Below, one piece after another: positions 1 to 4,697 of a stretch of DNA of 6,356 bases (its first letter is position 1; the number at the start of each line of letters is the position of its first letter). This DNA is from Clostridia bacterium (lineage in GTDB: Bacteria > Bacillota_A > Clostridia > Oscillospirales > CAG-272). The position numbers and the translations under genes are program-made. The notes below the pieces were generated by a model. The model worked only from the letters and a program-made list of their open reading frames with translations, was not told the DNA's origin and searched no databases. The stretch is taken from assembly GCA_017472105.1 (NCBI GenBank), contig JAFUQY010000410.1, positions 1 through 6,356 of the forward strand, in the 5' to 3' direction.

Positions 1-21
1 AAGGGTTTCGAGTATGTTCAT
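1..21 (-). CDS. Possible 5' end of a gene running off the left edge
   Basis: Reading leftward, an ATG at 21-19 opens a frame MNILETL that is still open at the window edge. A purine-rich AAAGG lies about 8 nt upstream, a workable ribosome binding site. The gene would be co-directional with the pseudouridine synthase, about 106 bp downstream of its stop. Seven codons cannot identify a product, and a chance ATG is a real alternative. Confidence 0.3.
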
Positions 22-127
22 ATGTTATGCCTTTCGTTCATGCGGGACCGGATTCATCCTGCTTCCCATCCCGCTGCTGTTATTGGAATATATTAATTAG
101 ATATTAGATGCTTATTTATGAGGCGGG
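22..127. other. AT-rich intergenic gap downstream of the pseudouridine synthase
   Basis: The stretch 80-120 is strongly AT-rich (TAATATCTAATTAATATATT on the minus strand), unlike the flanking coding DNA. To its left, GCGGGA (42-47) and TCCCGC (69-74) can pair across a 21-nt loop, but no T-run follows in either direction, so it is not a convincing terminator. No promoter with a recognisable -35 was found. The gap probably holds the end of the rsuA transcript and the 5' region of the next gene. Confidence 0.4.
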
Positions 128-826
128 TCAGGCATGCTTCATCAGGAGTACCACCTCATCCTCCGTCAGCTCGCGCCATTCTCCCCGTGCCAGTGCGGGA
201 TCGAGCGTCAGACCGGCGAAGGTGATCCGCTCAAGGGTGAGAATCTCACTGCCGACGGCGTGGAACATCCGCTTGATCTGGTGGTACTTCCCTTCCGTGA
301 CGGTGATTTCCCCGTGCTCCGGATCGGTCATGCTCACCGTGCACGGCTTTGACGTGAAGTCGGACAGCGCAATCCCATTTTCCAGCTTCGCAACCGCCGC
401 GTCATCCACGGGCAGGCACGTGAAGCGGTAGGTCTTTTCGCAGTGGTGCTTCGGCGAGAGAAGGTTGTGCGCCGTCTGTCCGTCGTCCGTTATCAGCAGC
501 AGCCCCGTCGTGTCGATATCGAGCCGTCCGCAGGGGAACATGTCCCGCCCGGAAAACTCGGGAGGCAGCAGCTTCATCACGGATTTGGAGTCGCCTTCCT
601 CCGTGGTGGATGTGGTGTCCGTCGGCTTGTTCAGCATCAGCCAGCGGAATTTCGTGTATCCGAGCGCGCGCCCTTCCGCCGTGATCTTTGCCGTGTTTTC
701 GTCAATTTTCGCGGACGGATCCTTCACCACAGCCCCGTTGACCGTGACGCCGCCGCGCCGGATCAGCCTGCCCGCTTCGCTCCGGGTGTAGAATCCGCTG
801 TCCGCCAGAAATTTATCCAGTCGCAT
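128..826 (-). CDS. rsuA: RsuA-family 16S rRNA pseudouridine synthase
   Basis: Isomerises a specific uridine in rRNA to pseudouridine in the cytoplasm; RsuA itself acts on U516 (E. coli numbering) of 16S rRNA. The 232-residue length matches the family (E. coli RsuA is about 231). An S4 RNA-binding domain spans about residues 1-48 (MRLDKFLAD, then RSEAGRLIRRGGVTVNG). The catalytic domain has LNKP at 65-68, the signature GRLDIDTTGLLL at 100-111 with the expected catalytic Asp at 103, and the C-terminal KYHQIKRMF at 180-188. The start at 826 is supported by GGAG at 833-836, 6 nt upstream. It follows a 41-residue membrane ORF by 15 nt, so the two are probably cotranscribed from the promoter at 1004-1032. 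The family is certain. RsuA rather than RluB/E/F is inferred from length and the DIDTTG motif, and the target base is not proved. Confidence 0.93.
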   Translation of the reverse strand: MRLDKFLADSGFYTRSEAGRLIRRGGVTVNGAVVKDPSAKIDENTAKITAEGRALGYTKFRWLMLNKPTDTTSTTEEGDSKSVMKLLPPEFSGRDMFPCGRLDIDTTGLLLITDDGQTAHNLLSPKHHCEKTYRFTCLPVDDAAVAKLENGIALSDFTSKPCTVSMTDPEHGEITVTEGKYHQIKRMFHAVGSEILTLERITFAGLTLDPALARGEWRELTEDEVVLLMKHA

Positions 827-841
827 TGATTACTCCGTTTG

Positions 842-967
842 TCATACAAAATACAGCGCATATCCGACGCCGAGAAGTGCCGCGATGACGAGCAGCGCCG
901 CCGATGCACAACCGAACCCGATCCAGAAACTGCGCATGAATTTCATGAAAAAATGATAAGCTCTCAT
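842..967 (-). CDS. Small single-pass membrane protein (41 aa), unknown function
   Basis: A short frame from ATG at 967-965 to TGA at 844-842 has an excellent ribosome binding site, AAAGGAGG (974-981), 6 nt upstream, and a good promoter further up. The product starts MRAYHFFMKFMRSFW, with basic residues R2, K9 and R12, followed by an uninterrupted hydrophobic stretch from about residue 14 to the end, including CASAALLVIAALLGVG. This predicts one transmembrane helix with the N terminus inside. It is too short to be a cleaved exported protein, although a signal-anchor reading is natural. The stop lies 15 nt before the rsuA start, giving a two-gene operon. No family is recognised. Support rests on the ribosome binding site, promoter and composition rather than homology. 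Confidence 0.72.
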   Translation of the reverse strand: MRAYHFFMKFMRSFWIGFGCASAALLVIAALLGVGYALYFV

Positions 968-1003
968 ACCGAACCTCCTTTGAGATACGGTATTGTTTGC
1001 AAT

Positions 1004-1032
1004 ATGATACCACATTTATGCAGAAAATGCAA
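1004..1032 (-). promoter_or_regulatory. Sigma-A promoter of the microprotein-rsuA operon
   Basis: On the minus strand, TTGCAT (1032-1027) and TATCAT (1009-1004) are separated by exactly 17 nt, and a TG dinucleotide sits one base before the -10 (extended -10). The predicted transcript would begin near 997 and reach the microprotein's ribosome binding site after roughly 15 nt. It is divergent from the lipoprotein promoter about 100 bp away. Confidence 0.7.
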
Positions 1033-1057
1033 TAGGGCGGTACATTGCACAACGCAT

Positions 1058-1067
1058 GCGGCGCCGC
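1058..1067. repeat. 10-bp perfect palindrome between divergent promoters
   Basis: GCGGCGCCGC reads the same on both strands and lies between the -35 of the minus-strand promoter (1032) and the extended -10 of the plus-strand promoter (1114). It is followed by an A/T-rich run (1071-1100). The position would suit an operator, but GC-rich palindromes of this size also arise by chance in DNA of this composition. Confidence 0.3.
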
Positions 1068-1113
1068 TTCACGAAAAATTTTAAAATTAGCTATATCATT
1101 CGCCAGAGAAATA

Positions 1114-1122
1114 TGGTATAAT
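1114..1122 (+). promoter_or_regulatory. Extended -10 promoter of the lipoprotein-hydrolase operon
   Basis: TGGTATAAT contains a perfect -10 (TATAAT, 1117-1122) preceded by the extended -10 TG. The expected -35 position, 1094-1099, reads TATCAT, a poor match to TTGACA, so the extended element probably compensates. Transcription would start near 1129, leaving a leader of about 38 nt before the ATG at 1167. Confidence 0.7.
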
Positions 1123-1166
1123 GATATTGACCGAAGCTGTCCGAATCCATCATAAGGAGTTAGTTT

Positions 1167-1670
1167 ATGAAAAAATATATTGCAATTCTGCTTGTTTTGA
1201 CTTCCCTTGCCCTCTCCGCATGTTCTTCCGCTCCGGCTGAAGATACCGCAGAGGACACCACTCCCGTCGAAGAAACCGTACTCGACACCGCCCCCGAAAC
1301 CGAGGAACCCGAAACCGAAACCAAGCCTGCCGCTCCCGTACAGAACGAGGAATACGTAAGCTACAAGAACCTTCACATGGGCGTTGATCCCGTTTACGAC
1401 AAGGCAAACAACCTGCTCGTTCTCTACTTCGAGGACAAGAACATCTGGTACACCGAAGACGCGGCATGCTATGTTGCATACATCTCCGACACCGCCGCAA
1501 ATTCCATTGACGCAAAGCCCGACATGACCGCTTATCCGGACATGCTCCTCGAGAACGGCGACTACTGCGGCGTTGCACTCAAGCTGGACGGCGAAATTCC
1601 CGCGGGCACCTATGAAATCGCCGTTTCCTTCGCGTCATACAGCTGTTCCTTCGAAATGACCGTTCAGTAA
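1167..1670 (+). CDS. Small secreted lipoprotein, unknown function
   Basis: A 167-residue predicted lipoprotein. The signal peptide has a KK N-region, a hydrophobic core (IAILLVLTSLAL) and a lipobox L-S-A-C ending at Cys19, so the mature protein should be lipid-anchored on the outer face of the cytoplasmic membrane. Residues 20-60 form an acidic, Thr/Pro/Glu-rich low-complexity spacer (for example ETEEPETETKP), typical of Gram-positive lipoproteins that hold a domain away from the membrane. The C-terminal part (about 61-167) is aromatic, looks beta-rich and contains three further cysteines (101, 134, 160). I do not recognise the domain; an Ig-like or ligand-binding beta fold is a guess. The start is fixed by AAGGAG 7 nt upstream. 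The stop is 3 nt before the MBL-fold gene, so the two are likely translationally coupled. Confidence 0.88.
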   Translation: MKKYIAILLVLTSLALSACSSAPAEDTAEDTTPVEETVLDTAPETEEPETETKPAAPVQNEEYVSYKNLHMGVDPVYDKANNLLVLYFEDKNIWYTEDAACYVAYISDTAANSIDAKPDMTAYPDMLLENGDYCGVALKLDGEIPAGTYEIAVSFASYSCSFEMTVQ

Positions 1671-1673
1671 GCC

Positions 1674-2369
1674 ATGAAGCTGCATTTTCTCGGTACCGGA
1701 GCCGCCGACTGGGACATTGCGAAAGCCGACGCGTCCATTGAATTCCGGCGCAACTCCTCGCTCCTCATCGACGGCAGACTGCTGATTGATCCCGGCAGAT
1801 GCCTCGCGGAGTTTGAGAGCACCTTCGGCTATACAGACCTCTACGCCGGCGTGACGGACATCATCTGCACGCACAGGCACAGCGACCACTATTCTCCCGC
1901 GACCGTGGACATGCTCGCCGAAAACGGCTCCGTCTTTCACGAAACCGCGGCGGGAGACACCCTCGAGCTTGCGCACTACACCATCCGCGTTTTCCCGGCG
2001 AATCACTGCACCGCGGAGCGTCCCGTCCATTTCCTCATCGAATCGAAGGATGACGGCAAACGCCTCTTCTACGGAACCGACGGCGCATGGCTCCCGTACG
2101 AAACCTACCGCGGACTGATGGCTGCCGGTCATGTGGATCTGATGGTATTTGACTGCACCATCGGCGACATTCACGGGGACTACCGCATTTTCGAGCACAA
2201 CAACTGCGCCATGATCGGCGAAATGCGGGCGGCTTTTGCGAAAATCTGCCCGAGATTCATGGCAACGCACCTCGCACGGACGCTCCATCCCGCACACGAC
2301 GACGCGGCACGGGTTCTCGCCGGATACGGCTTTGAGACCGCGCACGACAACCTCATCACCGAGGTTTGA
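1674..2369 (+). CDS. Metallo-beta-lactamase-fold hydrolase
   Basis: A 231-residue cytoplasmic metal-dependent hydrolase of the MBL superfamily, probably binuclear zinc. It opens with the typical first strand LHFLGTGAADWD, then SSLLIDGRLLIDPG. The metal motif HxHxDH is present as H67-R-H69-S-D71-H72. Further ligands fit H111 (NHC), D136 in YGTDGAW and H199 in MATHLART. The order and spacing resemble the PhnP/RNase Z-like branch rather than true beta-lactamases, but no RNase Z exosite arm is visible and the substrate cannot be assigned. No strong ribosome binding site precedes the ATG, which is 3 nt after the lipoprotein stop, so coupling to upstream translation is likely. No signal peptide is seen. 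A terminator follows 15 nt after the stop. Confidence 0.9.
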   Translation: MKLHFLGTGAADWDIAKADASIEFRRNSSLLIDGRLLIDPGRCLAEFESTFGYTDLYAGVTDIICTHRHSDHYSPATVDMLAENGSVFHETAAGDTLELAHYTIRVFPANHCTAERPVHFLIESKDDGKRLFYGTDGAWLPYETYRGLMAAGHVDLMVFDCTIGDIHGDYRIFEHNNCAMIGEMRAAFAKICPRFMATHLARTLHPAHDDAARVLAGYGFETAHDNLITEV

Positions 2370-2384
2370 CCGAACAACAAAATC

Positions 2385-2425
2385 AGCCGGACGCATCGCG
2401 ATTGATACATCCGGCTTTTGTTTTG
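2385..2425 (+). terminator. Intrinsic terminator of the lipoprotein-hydrolase operon
   Basis: AGCCGGA (2385-2391) pairs with TCCGGCT (2410-2416) across an 18-nt loop and is followed by TTTGTTTT. On the other strand the same hairpin is followed by GATTTTGTTG, so it may also stop the convergent marR transcript. Confidence 0.8.
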
Positions 2426-2426
2426 C

Positions 2427-2915
2427 TTATTTTTCTTTTGTTTCTTCCTGCTTGCGCTGGCAGTTGACGGCATCCCGCTCCAGCATTTCCGAGAGCGCAC
2501 CGACGTATTCCCGGATTTTTTCCTTGTCTTCCTCCGAGAAGTCCTCGAGCGTCTTGATGATTTCGTGCAGAATCTCGCCGAGCATGTAGTCAAGCGCAGC
2601 TATGCCTTCATCGGTGATTTCAATGTACACCTGACGGCGGTTTTCGGTATTGTGCGCGCGGCGGACGTAGTTCTGATCCTCCAGATCGTTGACCAGCTTG
2701 GTGAGCTGCTGTTTGGTGATGCCCAGCTCCTTCGCAAATTCCGTCATGGTCAGCGGTTCACCCTTGTGATTGCGCAGGGTGTAGAGCATCGAAAAGCCGT
2801 GGGACTGGAAGCGGAACTGGTTCGCCTCAACGATATGGCGGCGGATGAGGGCATAATACTGCACCATAAAATTCAGAAAGACCCGCGCGGTCTTGAGATC
2901 AATCATATCGGACAT
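2427..2915 (-). CDS. MarR-family transcriptional regulator
   Basis: A 162-residue winged helix-turn-helix DNA-binding protein that should act as a dimer. N-terminal helices (about 5-50) carry dimerisation residues. The helix-turn-helix lies at about 56-80 (LTMTEFAKELGITKQQLTKLVNDLE, described here by its ends L55 and E79). The wing follows with NRRQVYIEITDEG at 92-104, the usual MarR [D/N]RR...T-x-x-G pattern. A long C-terminal helix (112-150) completes the dimer interface, and the tail is highly charged (KQEETKEK). GGAGG at 2923-2927, 7 nt upstream, fixes the start. The gene has its own perfect promoter (2982-3010), converges on the MBL-fold gene and lies 116 bp downstream of the decarboxylase gene on the same strand. 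Its ligand and targets are unknown; autoregulation is plausible. Confidence 0.93.
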   Translation of the reverse strand: MSDMIDLKTARVFLNFMVQYYALIRRHIVEANQFRFQSHGFSMLYTLRNHKGEPLTMTEFAKELGITKQQLTKLVNDLEDQNYVRRAHNTENRRQVYIEITDEGIAALDYMLGEILHEIIKTLEDFSEEDKEKIREYVGALSEMLERDAVNCQRKQEETKEK

Positions 2916-2928
2916 GCTGTCACCTCCG

Positions 2929-2939
2929 GTTCGCCGAAC
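2929..2939. promoter_or_regulatory. Inverted repeat beside the marR ribosome binding site
   Basis: GTTCG-C-CGAAC is an 11-nt perfect inverted repeat whose left end abuts the GGAGG ribosome binding site (2923-2927) of the MarR gene, about 40 nt downstream of the predicted transcription start. It could be an autoregulatory operator or a small RNA hairpin affecting translation. The arms are short, so the call is tentative. Confidence 0.35.
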
Positions 2940-2981
2940 GTGTAATCCGCGAAATAAAACAATTCATTCATGTGTACAGTT

Positions 2982-3010
2982 ATTATATCAGAAAGTCCCC
3001 CGGATGTCAA
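2982..3010 (-). promoter_or_regulatory. Perfect consensus sigma-A promoter of marR
   Basis: On the minus strand, TTGACA (3010-3005) and TATAAT (2987-2982) are separated by exactly 17 nt, all twelve bases matching consensus. The -35 begins 22 bp after the decarboxylase stop. Transcription should start near 2975, giving a leader of about 60 nt. A TGTACA palindrome (2973-2978) overlaps the predicted start point. Confidence 0.88.
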
Positions 3011-3031
3011 GTGAGCGCGGCGAAAAATTCG

Positions 3032-4378
3032 TTATTCCGGCAGACAGCGCAGGTTTCCGTCAAAAGTGCCGCGGAAGGTGAGAAAATTCAGCTTTGCCGA
3101 ACGCAGGAACGCCGTCATCTCCGCCGTGATCCGCTCGCCCGGAACGAGAAGCGGAATTCCCGGCGGGTATGCCATCACGCTCTCCGCGCAGATTCTTCCG
3201 GCAGCATCTTCGAGCGGGACGTTCTCCCATCCCTTCACGGACGCTTCCCACGGCGCGAGAACCGTCTCCGGCACGGGCAGATGCACGCTATCTCCGGCTG
3301 ATTCCCCGTCCCGCGGCGCGATTTTTCCGCATGCATCAAGCAGACACCGCGTCATCTCCGGCGTATCCCCTGCCCCGGTCATCAGAAGCACGTAGTTTTC
3401 CGCCGTCATCTCCGGTTCAATGCCGTTCTCACGCAGGATTGATGCAAGCTCGTCTCCTGTGTATCCGCACCGGCGCAGAATCAGCTTGCTCGTGTCAAAC
3501 GCAAAAACGCCGTCCGGCACATCAAACGCCGCCGATTCCCGCACTTCCCGGATCCGCTCACGCCATGCTTCAAACAGCGAGGGATTCTCCATTTCGTACG
3601 CACAGCCGTCCACGGATGCGAGGAAGAGATACGACGGACTGGAGGTTTCAAAGATCCCCAGTGCCGCCGCGATGTCATCCGGATTCACCAAGGCACCGCA
3701 TACGTGCAGAATCGACGTCTGGGTCAGCGAGGGCATCGTTTTATGCAGACTCATCACCGTCACATCCGCACCGCAGGTCACCGGGGACTGCACCGCCGGA
3801 TCGAGAAAACCGAGGTGGGAGCCATGTGCCGCATCCACGATGAGCGCAACGCCGTACCGGTGACAGACCTCTGCAATGCCGCCGACATCACTCACCACGC
3901 CGTCATACGTCGGAGATGTGATTAGCATGCACGCGGCGTCGGGACATCCGAGAATCGCTTCTTCCGCCTGAGACGGTGTAATATCCGCCGCAAATCCCAT
4001 CGGATGCGGGCGCGGCAGGATGTACACCGGCTTCGAGCGGCAGATTGTCACCGCGTTGTACACGGATTTGTGGCAGTTGCGCGCCATGATGACCGGCTTT
4101 CCCGATTTCGCCAGCGCATACACAGACGCGAGAATGCCGCCCGTCGTGCCGTTCACGAGAAAGAACGAGCGATCCGCTCCGAACACCCGCGCGGCGTGAT
4201 CCTGTGCATCCCGGATGATTCCCTCCGGCGCGTGCAGGTTGTCAAGCCCGTCGATTTCGGTGTAGTCGATTCCGGAAACGGCGGAAATATAATCAAAGGA
4301 AGGATTGCGCTTGTGCCCGGGCATGTGGTACGGAACGGATTTGTCCGTGTACTGCCGCAGAATATCGTACAGACGCAT
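3032..4378 (-). CDS. Orn/Lys/Arg decarboxylase-family PLP enzyme (short type)
   Basis: A fold-type I PLP enzyme of the basic amino acid decarboxylase family, 448 residues, like the short Gram-positive SpeA/YaaO-type proteins that lack the N-terminal receiver-like wing domain of the E. coli inducible enzymes. The N terminus has the hallmark PYHMPGHKRNP (16-26). The cofactor core shows VNGTTGG (75-81), VDAAHGSHLG (181-190; D182 to the pyridine nitrogen, H185 stacking) and SLHKTMPSLTQ (210-220) with K213 as the Schiff-base lysine. The C-terminal domain retains YPPGIPLLVPGE (404-415). It probably makes a polyamine or its precursor, but arginine, lysine and ornithine cannot be told apart by eye. 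The frame is open further upstream but would run through the tRNA gene; GGAGG 6 nt before 4378 marks the true start. No promoter of its own is visible. Confidence 0.9.
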   Translation of the reverse strand: MRLYDILRQYTDKSVPYHMPGHKRNPSFDYISAVSGIDYTEIDGLDNLHAPEGIIRDAQDHAARVFGADRSFFLVNGTTGGILASVYALAKSGKPVIMARNCHKSVYNAVTICRSKPVYILPRPHPMGFAADITPSQAEEAILGCPDAACMLITSPTYDGVVSDVGGIAEVCHRYGVALIVDAAHGSHLGFLDPAVQSPVTCGADVTVMSLHKTMPSLTQTSILHVCGALVNPDDIAAALGIFETSSPSYLFLASVDGCAYEMENPSLFEAWRERIREVRESAAFDVPDGVFAFDTSKLILRRCGYTGDELASILRENGIEPEMTAENYVLLMTGAGDTPEMTRCLLDACGKIAPRDGESAGDSVHLPVPETVLAPWEASVKGWENVPLEDAAGRICAESVMAYPPGIPLLVPGERITAEMTAFLRSAKLNFLTFRGTFDGNLRCLPE

Positions 4379-4384
4379 GATGCA

Positions 4385-4389
4385 CCTCC
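4385..4389 (-). promoter_or_regulatory. Ribosome binding site that sets the decarboxylase start
   Basis: GGAGG on the minus strand lies 6 nt upstream of the ATG at 4378. It argues against the longer in-frame start near 4516, which would place coding sequence through a terminator and a tRNA. The resulting N terminus, MRLYDILRQY, is as expected for the family. Confidence 0.85.
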
Positions 4390-4404
4390 GTTTTTTCAGA
4401 AATA

Positions 4405-4450
4405 ACAAAAGAAAACCGTCCAAACTGTTGTCTGAACGGTTTCTCTTTTT
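4405..4450 (-). terminator. Hairpin terminator after tRNA-Gln, possibly bidirectional
   Basis: Minus strand: AAACCGTTC (4442-4434) pairs with GGACGGTTT (4421-4413), one G-U included, across a 12-nt loop, followed by TCTTTTGTTA. On the plus strand the same hairpin is followed by CTCTTTTT. It separates the tRNA from the decarboxylase gene, which starts 35 nt beyond the stem. Confidence 0.75.
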
Positions 4451-4452
4451 AA

Positions 4453-4523
4453 CAGCGGTATAGGGATTCGAACCCCAACATACAGAGTCAGAGTCTGCTG
4501 TGCTACCTTTACACAATACCGCT
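4453..4523 (-). tRNA. tRNA-Gln (anticodon CUG)
   Basis: The minus strand folds as a complete cloverleaf. Acceptor AGCGGTA pairs with TACCGCT. The D arm is GTGT-AAAGGTAG-CAC. The anticodon stem GCAGA/TCTGT encloses the loop CTCTGAC, giving anticodon CTG, which reads CAG (Gln). The variable loop is 4 nt, and the T arm TGGGG/CCCTA encloses TTCGAAT. The discriminator is G at 4453. CCA is not encoded, as the next bases are TTA, so it must be added after transcription. A consensus promoter lies about 50 nt upstream and a terminator directly downstream. Confidence 0.95.
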
Positions 4524-4574
4524 ATCCTCAGGTCATCCGGGCTTTCGCTTCGGTGTGTCCTGCCGACGGATGAT

Positions 4575-4603
4575 ATTATACCAGATCAGAGAATGTTTGT
4601 CAA
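4575..4603 (-). promoter_or_regulatory. Perfect consensus promoter of tRNA-Gln
   Basis: Minus strand: TTGACA (4603-4598), a 17-nt spacer and TATAAT (4580-4575), with an additional extended -10 TG. The predicted start near 4568 leaves a 5' leader of about 45 nt for RNase P to remove. This very strong promoter is the only one visible upstream of the decarboxylase gene. Confidence 0.9.
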
Positions 4604-4639
4604 TACCTTTTTGAAAGTTTTTTGAGATTTTTTTGAAAA

Positions 4640-4689
4640 AGTTTTAAAAAAACAGAAACGGCGGAAACCGAACAAACAATTCCCGCCGT
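4640..4689 (-). terminator. Strong intrinsic terminator after scfB
   Basis: Minus strand: ACGGCGGGAA (4689-4680) pairs over 10 bp (one G-U) with TTTCCGCCGT (4667-4658) across a 12-nt loop, followed by TTCTGTTTTTTTAAAAC. It begins 9 nt after the scfB stop codon and insulates the SCIFF locus from the tRNA promoter downstream. The adjoining 4605-4657 is strongly A/T-rich with homopolymer runs and no other feature. Confidence 0.9.
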
Positions 4690-4697
4690 ATATTCCC

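Noticed and set aside
42..74. GCGGGA/TCCCGC inverted repeat near the left edge as a terminator for rsuA
   Set aside because: The arms are only 6 bp, the loop is 21 nt and no T-run follows on either strand.
1635..2396. Long open frame on the minus strand opposite the MBL-fold gene
   Set aside because: Its translation shows no family features and it mirrors a clearly coding plus-strand gene with intact metal-binding motifs, so it is an antisense shadow produced by GC-rich codon usage.
2903..2971. 22-residue leader frame upstream of and overlapping the marR start (begins MNELFYFADY)
   Set aside because: It has no ribosome binding site, its ATG falls about 4 nt from the predicted transcription start, and the frame is unremarkable. 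It was not supportable as a leader peptide.
3169..3843. 224-codon plus-strand frame opposite the decarboxylase
   Set aside because: It is an Arg/Pro/Ser-rich low-complexity translation with no ribosome binding site, lying antisense to a gene with all PLP motifs.
4379..4516. In-frame upstream extension of the decarboxylase by 46 residues
   Set aside because: It would translate through the tRNA gene and a terminator. The GGAGG before 4378 and the family-typical N terminus favour the shorter form.
4605..4657. A/T homopolymer-rich stretch as a possible origin, attachment site or repeat
   Set aside because: There is no iteron, DnaA box series or direct repeat. The run is explained by the U-tail of the scfB terminator and the spacer before the tRNA promoter.
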